Assembly (NCBI GenBank): GCA_963932465.1
Contig: OZ010800.1
Location: 99,777,307-99,841,306, forward strand
Direction: 5' to 3'
Length of the DNA: 64,000 nt
Origin: Maratus speciosus
Taxonomy: Eukaryota > Arthropoda > Arachnida > Araneae > Salticidae
Position numbers and translations under genes: made by a program. Within the stretch, counting starts at the first letter, position 1. Every line of letters begins with the position of its first letter. Positions 1 through 13,261 of the stretch are shown here, piece by piece. Under the pieces are notes generated by a model. The model was not told where the DNA came from. It saw only the letters and a program-made list of their open reading frames with translations, and ran no database searches.

Positions 1-295
1 GGCATAAAACCGCAGATTAAAAAAAGATAAATAAAGTAAATGAGACTCGTCTATTATATGAAGCTGCCTGTAAAAATATACATATGTATTTGATTTGCAA
101 TCAACTCTAATCCTGATTTTTTTATTATTTTTATAAAAAAGTAATTTGAAATTTATAATGGGAAAAAGTAAAAACCTATAACTAGATAACGTATTTAAAA
201 TTGTGGTAACTTTATTTATATGCACTTATACGAAAAATACAAAAATGACAGATGTTACTGTATATATTTAAGACGAAAGAAGTTTGGAAACCATA

Positions 296-1500
296 AGTTA
301 TTTTTTCCTCATGTTTTTAATATAGAATATGTACTTATTTGTTTTTATTGATAGTTGAATAGCTTTTGTGATTACCCTCTGATCTACATAAAAACTTGCC
401 CATGTGGAAATATAAATTTTTTAAAAACATAATCTTTAAATAAGCATTTTCATTTTTTTGGGGGGGAGGGGGGGATTTTGCATGAAATTTTCGTAAAGCT
501 GATATCTTAAATCTTGCACTGATTATAATGAAAGCTTTGAACTTTTAGAGTTGGACAAGTTTAAAAACGCAAATATATTTAACAAAATACCAAAGTCATT
601 TTTCCCCAATGTTATTAAAGTAGAATATTTATTTATTTATTTTCATTATTCATAGTTAAATGGCTGTTGTGATTATCAAGTGAGGTATATGTAAAATTGC
701 CTATGTGGCAATATATTTTTAAAAAAATCTAATATTTAAATTATGAGTTTTCATTTTTTTTTTTTTTGGGGGGGGGGGATTTTTGCAATTTTCGTACATC
801 TCATATTTTAAATCTTTTTCCACATTCAACCGAGTATAATAAATATTTTGAATTTTTAGAGTTGGACAAGATTATAATATATATATATATATATATTTAT
901 CTATGTACCTTAAAAGACCTTAATAGCGAACACTTCGGGACCGCGGAATTTGTCCGATAATTGGAGATATCTACTTTTATGAGGTAAAATTGTACAAATA
1001 TGTATGTCTGCTGATTAAAAAAGTATAGAGGTGTTCGCTATTCGAGAATGTCCATTAACCTCCACAACGGATACTCCCGAATACCGGACATCTCAATTTA
1101 GACAACTATAATGCAGGGTTGCGTTTTTTGCAAAAGTACTTCCTGATTAAAGGATGGGCAAACTGGGAAGTGCCCCGTCCCCCTACGACTGTAGTGCCCC
1201 CAAATTTGACGTGCAATATTTGTAAAGCTTATATTTTAAATCTGTTTCGAAATTATGCTGATTATAATCAATATTTTGAACTTTTAAAGTAAAATAAGGT
1301 TAAAAACAAAATAAATTTAAAAAATCTAATATTTAGATAAATATTTTTTGTTTTTTAATCTTGTTCTACTCCTGAAGTTCAAGATATTGATTATAATCAG
1401 TATAATGTCGTAAAAGATTTAAATTATCAGCGTAACGAAAATTGTATACCAAAACTGAGAGCACCAAAAAAATCAGGCTGCATTGGGGGGGAGGGGAGGG
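296..1500. repeat. Decayed multi-copy repeat with G-run core
   Basis: Two direct copies of a ~290-bp unit lie at about 296-560 and 590-875. Each runs from a T-rich stretch through a TAGTTRAATRGC-like segment and a T-run followed by a G-run, to the sequence GAGTTGGACAAG. A partial third copy sits at about 1207-1345, and an inverted partial copy at about 1370-1500 contains the complement of the G-run segment. The third and fourth copies face each other, so 1210-1450 can fold back. No coding content is visible; short frames here are chance. The element type is unknown. Confidence 0.6.
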
Positions 1501-1585
1501 GTAGGACCACAGCCAAATATTTTTCCAGGATTCAACGTGCTCAAACATGGCTACGTATGATGCTTACAAAAAAAATGGATGCGAT

Positions 1586-1690
1586 TCAGACGTTTGAAGT
1601 GTCTGAAAAAATTCAGACTTTTAAAATGTCTGAAAATTGAACACTCCATTTCAGACACTTAAGTGTCTGAATTTCAGACATTTTAATTTA
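1586..1690. repeat. Cluster of GTGTCTGA inverted motifs
   Basis: The motif TCAGACAYTT and its complement occur about six times within 105 bases. The centre, 1650-1671, is a perfect 22-bp palindrome around CACTTAAGTG. It lies just upstream of the 180-bp tandem duplication. This could be a foldback end or a hairpin; nothing identifies it further. Confidence 0.6.
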
Positions 1691-1703
1691 CAGTAGGATA
1701 TTC

Positions 1704-2078
1704 GGTCACAAGAATAACAAAATTTTGATTGATTATATAGACAAGAGAATTTTTTTTTTGTTACAAATTAGATGCATTTTATGCGTGTGGAACAAAATTG
1801 TATTTAACTGGTTATATCGATTTTTGTTTTAATTATATTTTGTAATAAAATAATTGGAAGTATTTGTGAAAATTTGCTCTAATGGTCACAAGAGTAACAA
1901 AATTTTGATTGGTTATATAGACAAGGGAAATGTTTTTGTTACAAATTAGATGCATTTTATGCGTGTGGAACAAAACTGTATTTAACTGGTTATATCAATT
2001 TTTGTTTTAATTATATTTTGTAATAAAATAATTGGAAGTATTTGTGAAAATTTGCTCTAATGGTCACAAGAGTAACAA
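1704..2078. repeat. Tandem duplication, period ~180 bp
   Basis: The sequence GGTCACAAGARTAACAA starts at 1704, 1884 and 2062, giving periods of 180 and 178 bases and about 2.1 copies. The two full units are nearly identical, so the duplication is fairly recent. It has no coding content. The following stretch to 3098 holds no feature I can name. Confidence 0.85.
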
Positions 2079-3098
2079 TGGACGTTCCCATATCTATTAC
2101 TTAAGTTAAATAATTTCACGATTTTTTTGAAGGACACATAATGCAAAAAATGACATAAAATGTCAATACCATATAAAGTAAGATATTTTAAAATATATTG
2201 TTTACATATGCCAAATATAATCGAAACACAATTAGATGCATACAGACCTCTGTATTATATACCTCTTTTATAAGAGATTTATGTATTAAAAACATATGAA
2301 TCTGTGTTCAAAATTAAGAGAATTTTCAGATTTGTGCGATTATTTCCAGAACTACTGAACAGATTTTAATGAAATTCAGTATGCACATATGTTGTGCGTA
2401 AAAATCAACAGCGCCGAAGTTGTAAAACAGAGCTTACATTATAGAACCTAAAAATGGGTTAATAAGTGGCATGGTCCGCTTTTACTGTTATACAGCTCTT
2501 ATAACATGAATACATACTTGAAATCAGGAAGTTTATGGGCCCCTGTGTCAGTTAGTCTCCCTTCTTCAGAAAATATGTTTTCTGTCCCTGGAAGTTTCTC
2601 AAAGTTGGAAAGCGAGTTCCAATTTTCCTTCCAAGATCTTTCCAGACATCATCTATACGGTTTTGCTCTTAATATCTTGCTGGCCAATCCTTAAAGTCGT
2701 AGACAAATTTCTAGTGATAAGAAACTGAATTGACAGCTGAAGTGGACTGGCTTATCTGATAGGCGCAGCGTACCGTGTCTTCATGGAGGGAGTGCTTCTC
2801 GCAGTATTGCATTCTGTTTTGCTCACCATTCAGAGAGTGGCGTTACCTTGGTAAATTTTCATTATTGCATGCCTTGTTTTCTAAATCTCAAATCTGAAGT
2901 TAGACAAACATAAAACTTTACGCAATCCCCCAATTTTAAGTTTTAAAAGAAATGCATACACCTTAAGTGTCTTTTGATATACTTCAGTAAAAAGGATCGT
3001 TTTGTAAAATTTCCTTTAACATTTAAAACGAAATAAGAGAAGAAATAATTTTGGCATCAATAGCATTATTTACATTTTCTGCTTTAGAGGATGAATTA

Positions 3099-3843
3099 TT
3101 AAGGGGTCCTGTACCTTTTAAACGCGTCGAAAATTAACGAAAATCTTCAAAGTTTGAATTAGTCTATCTTCAAAGTCTTTTTATGTATAAACATGAAATT
3201 TTGGCTATTGATTAAACAGATTGTGCTTTGTAATATGCTATCATTAGAAATTTATTAACCCTTTACAGAATTTGTGTATTGTTGATATCAAAATAGACAA
3301 TCTCTTTTTTTTTACCCCATAAGTCATTGCGCGCATGATATCTTGAGAAAGTATGTATAGATTCGCATGAAATTCGGTAAAGATACTAATCATATATGTT
3401 TATTTAAAATGATCTACTCTTAGGCTAAAATTATTTCATTAACTAAAAAAAAAAAAAAAAAAAAAAAAAATGTATTTTTAATGAATAAAAATAGTCATAA
3501 CTAAAAATATTACAATTGTAAATACTTAAAAGTAGATCATTTTAAACACACATATTTGTTTAGTATATTTACCAATTTTCATGATAATCCATAAATACTT
3601 TTTCAAGATATCATGCGCGCAATGACTTATGGGGTAAAAAAAGAGCTATTATGATTTCAACAATACACAAATTATGTAAAGGGTTAATAAATTTTTGTAG
3701 GTAGTATATTACAAAGACCAATCTGTTTAATCAATATCCAAAATTTCATGTTTATACATAAAAAGGTTTTGAAGATAAATTAATTCAATCTTTGAAGTTT
3801 TTCGTTAATTTTCGACGCGTTTAAAAGGTACAAGACCCCTTAA
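3099..3843. mobile_element. Foldback MITE with TTAA ends (family 1)
   Basis: This 745-bp palindromic element begins TTAAGGGGTCCTGTACC and ends in its near-complement, with TTAA at both ends. The arms are about 340 bases each, and the middle holds a 26-base A-run (3445-3470). Shared arm landmarks include ACGCGTCGAAAATTAACG and CATTGCGCGCATGATATC. No ORF is present, so it would be non-autonomous. TTAA target duplication is typical of piggyBac and Kolobok elements; I cannot decide between them. A related element lies at 12475-13259. Confidence 0.75.
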
Positions 3844-4460
3844 AAATATTTAAAAAATATGTTATTCCTAAATTTTGGAACACAGATTGGTTTAAACTTC
3901 TTTAGCTTGGTTTCCGTGCGTCGACAAATCAAATGACTACCACATTACTTCGTCAATCCGATGCCACTGCTTACTTTTCATTAAATGGGAATATGTTCCA
4001 TTGTAAGTATTGTTTGCTTATCCGTCCTTGGCTTTTCTCTGAAGAGTTTAGAAAGCCTCGTATAATAATGAATATATTCATTTAGAAATACTAATAAATA
4101 TTTATATAGAGAACAAATTTTTAGGTTTCCGTATTCTGAAATGAAATACCGCCACAAATGTTTGTAAAAATATCTAATTTTTCACACAATTTTAATTAAT
4201 ATGGCTATTCATGTGCTACTGATAATCTGCAATGTAAGACCTGTACAGGACCACTCGCTTTGACAAATATAAAACACGTTTATGTGTTACAGTTACAATA
4301 AACTGAAGTAAGATGCCATAAATTGACAGTTTCGATCAATTAATTATCAATACACTCTTTTCGTATTATAACACACAAAAATAAAATGCTAAAAACCAAT
4401 GTTTAAAAATGTACAAATAATACTTAAAAAGCAGCAAACAGCCGTTACGAATCTACAAAC
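3844..4460. other. AT-rich spacer, nothing recognised
   Basis: There is no supportable ORF, RNA gene or repeat boundary between the foldback element and the Penelope-like element. Confidence 0.5.
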
Positions 4461-5932
4461 GAGATTCTTCAGTGCAAGATAGATCACAGCGTGCTAGAAA
4501 AAAGCAACGGTAGGAAAAACGACAGAAATGGGCCGGTTCATATACCCGATATGGGTATCGATCTCGCCAAAACAAGCAATGAGAGAAAAGAATCATAGAA
4601 AAACTGAGTGGACAAGCAGCGACATCTATCGGAGAATGAAATAAAAAGAAACCGAAAAAGATAAATTAATGCTTTACAAGTGCTTGGAAAATCAGGAGTA
4701 CTAGACCAGTCATTGAGCGAGATTTTTTTATGATGTGGTAAGTTTCCCAAAAATCAAGATCAAGGTTACATTTTTGGATACGGAAGGATGAGGAAAAATT
4801 GAACCCATGTTGGAGAGACCAACAATGCTCGGCAAAAGAAGAGCGTTTCAGCTTCTGATTTTTAATATAAACTTTACGCTGTTTTAAACGAAATTTAATA
4901 GCACGTTTAGTTTGGACAATATAAGAAAAACCTCACTGGCAAGAGATTTGGTAAATGCCCCGGTTATCTATAAGATCAATGGAGTGTTTAAGATTTGAAA
5001 AAGGGATTTTATTAATAGGAGAAAAAGTTACATTTAAATAAAACCTTGTTAAGATTTTAGCAACTTGCTGGCTCATTTTAGGATAAAATGGCAAAAGAAC
5101 TGCAGTACTAGAGTTGGAATTAAAATGCTTTTCAAATGGATGAGTTTCGTCAATTTGTTATAAATAGAAGCTATAATATTACAAGAATAACCACGGTCAA
5201 CAGCAATAGCCTTGAGGGAACAAATATTGGTAACCCGAAAAACAAAAGTATTGAAAGCAGCTAATTTCTCTAGAAGAATAGCTGTGAGGTGGAAGACTGA
5301 TAGCAAAAGGTTTACGAAAAACTGTAGTCTGAAAGCCATCTTCACAACGAATAAAAAGGTCATCCATGAGAGAAAGACAGTTTCAATTTCAAAGGTAAAT
5401 TGAATGCAGGAATGAATGGAATTCATAATAGAGCGAATATGATTAATAACTGGATTCATTTCAGCCAGAAAATAAACATCATCAACATAACGAACATAGA
5501 ATGGGAATTTTAAAATTACAAAAACCATGACCTCAAAATAGTAGATATAAATATGGCATAAAATTGGACTAAGAGGATTACCCATAACCAAACCGTCAGT
5601 CATACGAAAGAAATTCCCATTGAAAACAAAAATACTTTGAGACATGCAAGCACGTGTGAGAAGGGCAAGATCCCCGATTTAAAAATAAGAAAAATGAAAT
5701 TCAAAACCTCTCTATTTGTAAAGCATTAGTTTAAATTTCCCTTTTTTCATTTCTTTTTTTTTTCGTTCTCTAGTAGATGTCGCTACTTGTCCAGTCAGTT
5801 GCTCCATGCTACTTTTCTCTCATATTTTGTTTTCGCTCGTTCGCTACCCATATCAGTTATAGCGTCTATCTCTCGTTTTTCACAGCCTTGCTTTTTCGAG
5901 CATGCTGTGCTCTATCTTCACTGAAGAATTAT
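4461..5932 (-). mobile_element. Penelope-like element with inverted terminal repeats
   Basis: A 5'-truncated RT plus GIY-YIG coding remnant on the minus strand is bounded by two ~215-bp sequences in inverted orientation. The left arm is about 4461-4685 and the right arm about 5718-5930. They share blocks such as ATTCTTCAGTG, GATAGANCACAGC, GATATGGGTA and GACATCTA. Penelope-like elements commonly carry such terminal repeats, direct or inverted, arising from the way they integrate. The total of ~1.5 kb is short for the family, which usually exceeds 2.5 kb, so the N-terminal half of the RT is missing. Confidence 0.75.
4666..5695 (-). pseudogene. Penelope-like RT with GIY-YIG endonuclease, decayed
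   Basis: Reading leftward from about 5690, the first frame gives an RT palm segment with VFNGNFFRMTDG, VMGNPLSPILCHIY and the catalytic YVDD motif. A frameshift near 5380 moves the reading to a frame with MDDLFIRCEDGF and FRKPF, which are typical of Penelope RTs. After further shifts, one frame runs through FYPKMSQQVAKIL and then a GIY-YIG nuclease domain at about 4990-4750: NRGIYQISC, a single TGA stop, SYIVQTKRAIKFR, and RSSFAEHCW. The frame ends at a TAA at 4668-4666, just inside the left terminal repeat. Gene order RT then GIY-YIG is diagnostic of endonuclease-containing Penelope-like elements. At least two frameshifts and one stop make it inactive. The domain identification is confident; the exact clade is not known. 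Confidence 0.9.
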
Positions 5933-7428
5933 TGTGCATTCGAAATAGCTGTTTGCTGCTTCTAAAGTATTATTTGCACATTTTGTAACGTTGGTTATCT
6001 GACTTCTAAAATTCTTGCACAAAGGATTTATTATTATTATTTTTTTTTATACAAAATATTGTTTCTCATTTGAAGAAGAATTAACTCATTATAGCTACAT
6101 GACTCATTACATGCACATTTTAATTTATGTATTATTTTACTTTTTTTATAAAAATAATTATTGGGCAGGTAGTACAAAAGTAATATATCGGTTTAAAATT
6201 TATGTATGTATCTACGTGAAATATAATTTATTTGATATATTTTTACATAAAAATGAAGACATACATGATGGCAAAGGAAAATTATTTTTCTTACAAATTA
6301 TACAGGATGTAAATAACTATTATTTTTGTGTTGCACGCATAACACTTTTTTTATTTTAAATTATTTCCTCACATAATAATGTGCAATTAATAATGTAACA
6401 ATTTTTCATGCTTTTACATACGAGAAAATTAGCATATTTTTAATTACTTATAGTACTTTTTCATATATAATTAATTTAATATATAATTAGATAGATAATT
6501 AACAACTTTTTTCGTTGTTATGCATCTCTTTTTTGTTGATTATAAATTTATAGATATGTTTGATAACACAATTGATTCAAAAATACCTGCTTAAGAAGAA
6601 TGACACTTATAGAAAAAGTATAATATGAATTCAGTCTATATAACCTAAAATGTAAACATATTCAATGTGAGACATTTTAATTTTTATATATAAATAATTT
6701 TAGCATCCGTAAGTCGGAAAAATTCGGAAATTTGGAATGAAATGACATTTACAAATACGTATTTACTTATAGTCCTGTAACAAATAATGTGATTGTTTTC
6801 AGTGTTACTTATTTCCTTGAATCAAAGGAATATTTTTAACTGTCTGGCATAGTACCAAAAAAGTTTTAATGTGTTAGACTGCCGTTTGCTTACTGCATTA
6901 TTATGCTGAAGAAATTGCAATAAAAAATATTCTTTATATATAAAATGAGGATTTTATTTTATCTCAAAATCCTAGAAAATTTTGAAGTTTAGAGAAAATG
7001 TAAGGTATTTTAAACTTGACAATTCCTTTTAAGTGAAGTTATGTCATATTAACTTATTAACAAGTATGTACGTGAACCTAATTTTTAATATAAAGAATTA
7101 CAAACATTCATATTATTTATTTTTTTATGTTGCAGCAGTACTGTGCAAAAATTAATAATAAAACAAATGATAGTTTTTCTCAAATGCTGAGTAGAATAAA
7201 ATTATACTTTACATTTTGAAGTTTGATAAAATGTATATGTCATACGCTTCACGTTAAACTATTAGGTATCCGATTCTGGAAACGCTATCGTCTTTTAACA
7301 TGATTTTTATGTAAATTATTGGCGAGAAAAAATGTATTAACCATACAATTTGAATAATTCTTGAAACCCCAGTAGCACTATAATCTACAGCTTCTGTTGT
7401 GATGCGTGTTTATTATTTTCCCCTTCAC

Positions 7429-7470
<42 letters not shown>

Positions 7471-7483
7471 CTTTAAAATGTTA
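5933..7483. other. AT-rich stretch with a long T-run
   Basis: No gene is supportable. The frame at 6015-6359 is low-complexity and Phe/Ile/Tyr-rich, as expected by chance at this base composition. A 37-base T-run lies at 7430-7466, immediately upstream of the Helitron. Confidence 0.5.
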
Positions 7484-10400
7484 TCTATACTAATATTATA
7501 AAGAAGTAAAGTTTGTTTGTTTGTTAGAGGTAATCTCTGGAGCTGCCGAACGGATATCAAAAGTAATGGTATAAAAATGATGTTGTTAGTTCAACTTAGA
7601 TCATAGGCTATATTTTATGCCGATGCCACTTCCCCAAAGGGGTGCAGGAGCAAAAAACGTTCTAAATTACGGCTTTTGCGTTTCTGAAGGGCCTAGAAAT
7701 GGGAAATTTGAAATATTGGCTACTTATTAGATATAAAGGATTTCTAAGAACAGTTATTAAAATATCAAAATTTAAAAAAAGGGTGAAAATGCACAAAAAA
7801 CGTTCTAAAAAACGTTCTAAATGGGGCTTTCTAGACAATCTCAGGTAGTACCAAATCGATTAAAAAAATAATTGTGTCAAAATGGTGGTGATAAACCTTG
7901 CTCTTATATAGGCTGTGTTTTATGTCGATGCCACTCCCTAAAGGGGATGCAGGAGCAAAAAACGTTCTAAATTACGGTTTTTGCATTACTGAAGGGCCTA
8001 GAAATGTGATATTTGAAATGTTGGCTACTTATTAGATATAAAGGATTTCTAAGAACAGTTGTTAAAAAAATCAAAATTTAAAAAGGGTAAAAATGCACAA
8101 AAAGCGTTCTAAAAACGTTCTAAATGGTGCTTTCTTCACAATCTCAGGAAATACCAATCCAATTAAAAAAATATTGGTGTCAAAATGATGGTGACAGCGC
8201 TTGCTCCGAAAAAGGCTATATTTCATGTCGGTGCCACTAACCCAAAGGGGATGCAGGAGCAAAAAAGTTCTAAAAATGCAATTTTTGCGTTATTGAAGAG
8301 CCTAGAAATATGAAATTTGAAATATTAGTTACTTATTAGATATAAAGGATTTCTAAGAACAGTTCTTAAAAAAATTCGAAATTTAAAAGGGGTGATAATG
8401 CGGGAAGAGGGTTCTAAAAAACATTCTAATTGGTGATTTCTACTCAATTTTGGGAAGTATCAAATCGATTTCAAAAGTAATGGTTGTAAATTGATGGTGA
8501 CAGACCTTGCTCTAACATGGCTCTGTTTTATTTTTGTATCACTACCACCTTGCGAGTTGAAGGAGAAAAAAAAAAAAAAACGTTCTAAATTGCGATTTTG
8601 TGTCATGGAAGGACCTAGAATCATGAAATTTGGAATGGTAGTTACTTATAAGATATCAATGATCTCTAAGAACATTTCCAAAAAAACAATAGAAATTTTA
8701 AAATGTTGAAAATACGGGAAAAGCGTTGTAAAAAAACATTCTCAATTGCGATTTCTATGCAACCTCAGGAAGTACTGAACCGATTTCAAATATAATTGTG
8801 TAAAAATGATGGTGACAGCTCTTGCTCAAGGATAGGCTATATTTTATTCTGTTTCCAATACCCCAGAGGAAATGCAGGAGCTAAAAATGCTCTAAAAATG
8901 TGATTTTTGAATTATGGAAGGACCTAGATTCATGAAATTTTGCATGGTATATATTTATTAGATATAAATGATCTCTAAGAACATTTCATTAAAAATTTGA
9001 ATTTTAAAAGGGGTGAAAATGCGCGAAAAGCGTTCTAAAAACTTCTAAATGCCGATTTGTACGCAATCTCAAGAAGAATCAAACTGATTTCAAAAGTAAT
9101 GGTAGGCAAACTGATGCTGACAGCCTCTGCTCTAACATAGACGCTATTTCATGTCGGTGTCACAATCACCTAGAGGTTGCAGTAGCAAAAAAGCTCTAAA
9201 TTTCGATTTTTGTGATCGGCAACTTAAAATTAGGCAAGGTACATATTTATTAGATATAAATGAGCTTTAAGAATAGTTTAAAAAAAATAGGAAATTTAAA
9301 CAGGGTTGAAAATGCACGAAAAGCGTTCTAAAAACGTTCTAAATTGCGATTTCTACTCAATCTCAGGAAATACCAAACATATTTCAGACGTAATGGTTGC
9401 AAATTGATAGTGACAGTTCCTGCTCCAACATAGGCTATATTTTATTTTGCTGTCACTACCATCTGAGAGTCCAAGAACAAAACATGTTCTAATTTGCGTT
9501 TTTTGCATAACTGAGGGGTCTAACATTTTGAAATATGGCATGGTATTTACTTTCAAGATGCAACTGCTTTCTAAGAACAGTTGAAAGAAACTTCCAAATT
9601 TAAAAGGATGAAGTGAGCGAAAAGTGTTCTAAAAACGTTCTAAATGACGATTTTTATGCAATCTTATCAAATACCAAACCGATTTAAAAAATAATCGTGA
9701 CAAATTGTTGATGATGGAACCTGCTAAAACATAAACTATTTTGTATGTCTGTGCCACTGCCACCAGAGGGTTGCAGGAGCAAAAAACTTTCTAAATTACG
9801 ATTGCTTTGATACTGATGAGGTTAGAAACTTTTATTATGGCATGATAATTACTTATAAAATATAAACGACCTCGAATGACTGTTGAAAATACATTCGAAT
9901 TAAAATGGGGTGAAGTGAAGGGCAGGTGCGAAAAGCATTCTAAAAAAGTCCTAAATTACGATTTCTATGCAATTTCAGGAAATATAAACCGATTATAAAT
10001 GTAATAATAGCGAATCAATGGTAACAACCTCTGATCCTACACAGGCTATATTTTATGCGGATGATTCTACCACTTGGGGTGCACATGAACAACAAACATT
10101 CAAAAAAAGGCCTTTAAAAGCTTTCTAAATAACGTTTCTGTGGAATATTAGGAAATATCTAACTGATTTCAAAATTAATGTTGGCAAAATAATGGTGACA
10201 GTTCCTATTTCAACATAGCCCTTTATGTTGAGAGAGGTGGTAGGACTTAGAATTTGAGATGATATTTAGTTTTATGATGTAAGTGGGTGGTTTCTAAAAA
10301 ATTCAAAACTTCAAATGAATACTGAAATGAGTGTATTAATTGAGCATAAAAGTTTCAAAATATTTTCTAAATTATCATTTATTTAGTTTTATTTCGTTTT

Positions 10401-10578
10401 ATTAATTTAAGTCTAATTTCTGCCTAATGCAGTGTAATAATGAAGTTTAGTCAAACTATGTTTTAAATAGTAATTTATGAATTATTCCTGAAAGTATAAT
10501 TGCTTTAAAACATTAGACATATAAATATCACTTTTCATATTTTAAATATTACGCGAGCAGAGCCGCGGGGTTTGCTAG
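7484..10578 (+). mobile_element. Non-autonomous Helitron 1
   Basis: The element starts TCTATACTAATATTATAAAG after an A (7483) and ends GGGGTTTGCTAG before a T (10579). This fits the Helitron rules of a 5' TC, a 3' CTAG and insertion between A and T. The short GC-rich AGCAGAGCCGCGGGG just before CTAG is in the usual position of the 3' hairpin. Between the termini I see no Rep or helicase coding, only nine diverged ~305-bp tandem units. The same termini recur on the opposite strand at 18038-20524. Confidence 0.9.
7560..10130 (+). repeat. Tandem array of ~305-bp units inside Helitron 1
   Basis: The anchor GCAGGAGCAAAAAACGTTCT or a diverged form occurs near 7647, 7952, 8256, 8562, 8877, 9182, 9474, 9776 and 10085, so the spacing is 292-315 bases. 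Each unit also has a second AAAAGCGTTCTAAAAACG block and a CTTATTAGATATAAA block. Divergence rises toward the 3' end. No unit codes for anything visible. Confidence 0.85.
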
Positions 10579-12474
10579 TTAATATATTTTATATCATAGG
10601 CTCTTATAAAAATTCTATTCATTTTTAAATATTTTTTTCCATGCATGCAAGTGAAAAAATAATCTATGAGAATCAGAACTTTAACATAATGAAAGTAATG
10701 ACAATAATGTATTAGAAAATAGAGTATTTTTAAAGAGTGGAATAAATTTAAATGAATGAAAAACTGGTATTCTAATGTTACTGACCATTGTTTGCTGTCC
10801 GTAGTTTTGTTTTCCTCAGTTACATTTTTTATTTATGAAAGTTACACTTACTAAACTTACTTTATAATTTCTTTTTTCTTTAAAATGTATCATTTAATCT
10901 AAAAGAAGTTTAAAAGAATAACAAAGAAAAGTGGTATATGGGTGCAAAACATATTTTATTTTGAATTTTCTACAAAAATATCATAGACATTTAGTTGCAT
11001 ATTTCACCAGTATAATTAGATTGATGGACGCCAGTAGTTTGTGCTGTGATCCAAATGCGTGCAAAATTGCCAGTACATTGTACTGTTAATTTTACGCAAC
11101 TACTGAATTTTTCATGTTTAAATAGTCAGGAAACCAAAGAAAGATCCAGTACATTCAACTGTGATCGCGTTGTGCTGGCAAATTCACAGTGGTTTTTTTA
11201 CCGTGTATATATACAATATTCTGTGCTCAACATCAGTTTCTGTCTAAAGGTATCTAAATTATTAGGAATTTTCACAAAATCGACTTTTTTTTCGTCTGTT
11301 TCCCCCTTTTTACTAATGTTTTTCTTTTCTCTGGAAGAAAAACACAAACGAGCTCATTAAAGTACAGACAAACGATAATCAAAGATTGTGTCAGCAAAAT
11401 TTAAGCATTTGTTTGATAGCTACGCATGGAATACTAACATTTTGTTTGAAGTCATTTAAGACAAAAATGACAATTTCTGAAAAAGTCCATTTAATACAAC
11501 TACTTAAAAAAAGCAACGGGGATTCAATCGAATATTGAAGATATCATTCTTAATTTTCTCGGTATTAATCTGACCTTTTTTGTATTAGTTGCTCTTTATA
11601 ATTAACAAAAAAGTAAGCAGAAGAAAAAAAAATTTCGCTTATGCACAGTTAAAAATTATTTCGTATAACTATTCATATTCCATTAAATATTTAACATATG
11701 CATATATTATTTGTAGAATATTTTTTACTGCAATGTGGTAATTGTTCTGAACTTGGCGTTAAATTTCTTTTAAAAAGCTTGGATGCTTTATACAAAAAAA
11801 ACAAAAACAAAAAAAAAAAACTGACATTTCTTGAATTTTTAAAAGAAACATTAGCATCTGTATGCATATTTCTTCAATTCTTACACAAATGAACATATAT
11901 TTTTTGCTAGGTACTGAACAATGACTTACGAATACAAACGTGTTCTTTATAATTCCGAAATTCCACAATAAATCGTCATGTTGATCTCTAAATATTCGGC
12001 TAAACTTATAAAATCAAAAATGTTCTCTGACTTTCGATATAGAGTGCCTGTTCATATTTTCTCAATGCATCACATAAAACGTGGCGTAATCTATTGCATA
12101 AACACGTTTATCCCCGTATTATCTAAATAAGACGCTTACCTCTAACAATTGTTCTTTCTTTAAAAAATAAGTTGCGGTAAGAACGTAAGGGATTTTTTTT
12201 ATGTGCGTGCGTAATTTTTAAATACGTAGCACCTATATTCGTCGTCGGATCCCTCCGGCTGTCTGTCAGTCTGTCCGCATATTACAGCGCAAAAACGACC
12301 CGACCGAATAGTTTGAAATTTAAAACACAACATTGTTGCAAAATTTTGCCATAGATGCAAATTTTATCATACGTAATAAATTAAATGCTATCCCATAATA
12401 GGTAATAATTCTAGGTTACAATGGTGATTAACTCATATTTTATGTAGAGTCATACTATTCAATTATTACTGATT
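10579..12474. other. AT-rich spacer, nothing recognised
   Basis: No feature is supportable. The frame at 11046-11360 has no recognisable domain or plausible splice context. Confidence 0.5.
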
Positions 12475-13259
12475 TTAAGGGGATAGTTCACCTATAAATT
12501 CGTCAAAAAATCTAATTTTGTTTTTAAATACTAAATGAAAGCCCGTTTAACCTTTTCCGGCGCGGAGTAATTATGTTTATAAACTGATGAAACAATGGAC
12601 TGACGCCATAATTGTTAAACGAATTTATTAGAAAATACGAATTTTATTATTTCCACGTACATTTTAAAAGGAAAATTTTAATTAAATATCCATGGCCTCG
12701 TTTGTCTGTTTTGGAATTAAATTCAGGTGTCCTTTTTTAAGGACCTCGCCCTCGAAAGGGTTAATTTTGAATATTTTGACACGTCACTTTTGCCTATACA
12801 TCAATTATATCTCGAGATATTGAAAATTATATTACTACAACCATCGTAATTACCCACACAAATTATAACTTTAAATGGCTTTTTCTCATTTTTCATATTT
12901 TCTTCACTTTCATGTTTTAAAAATGCTAAGGGTTTTTTTTTTTTTTTTTTTCATTTGAGATAGAGATTTTGACTTTTTCGTACACATCCTTGTTATACAT
13001 GTGATAAATCTATGCATGAAATTAGATGTAATACACATTTGAAAATCTAAAAAAAATGGGCAAAAATATAAATAATTTAAAAAAGTGTAGGGATTTTTAA
13101 AAAAATCAATTTTTTTTTTTTTTAAATTTTTTACATAAGTATTCAGTTAAATCTTTTTAATGTACTTTTAGTTGAACATTGAAATACAGTAAGTTCACCA
13201 TTTGAACCATATTTTTAAAAGATAAATAAAGTTGTTGAAAAGGTAGACAGTCCCCTTAA
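12475..13259. mobile_element. MITE with TTAA ends (family 2)
   Basis: The left end TTAAGGGGATAGTTCACCT and the complement of the right end, TTAAGGGGACTGTCTACCT, match over about 19 bases with TTAA at both ends. The length is 785 bp. There is no ORF. The terminal pattern TTAAGGGG then a CC-containing block resembles the element at 3099-3843, so both may be mobilised by the same kind of transposase. Confidence 0.65.
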
Positions 13260-13261
13260 TA

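Noticed and set aside
6015..6359. 114-codon forward frame
   Set aside because: Phe/Ile/Tyr/Lys-rich with no domain; expected by chance at this AT content and with no splice or promoter context.
11046..11360. 104-codon forward frame
   Set aside because: No recognisable motif, and composition is not different from the surrounding non-coding DNA.
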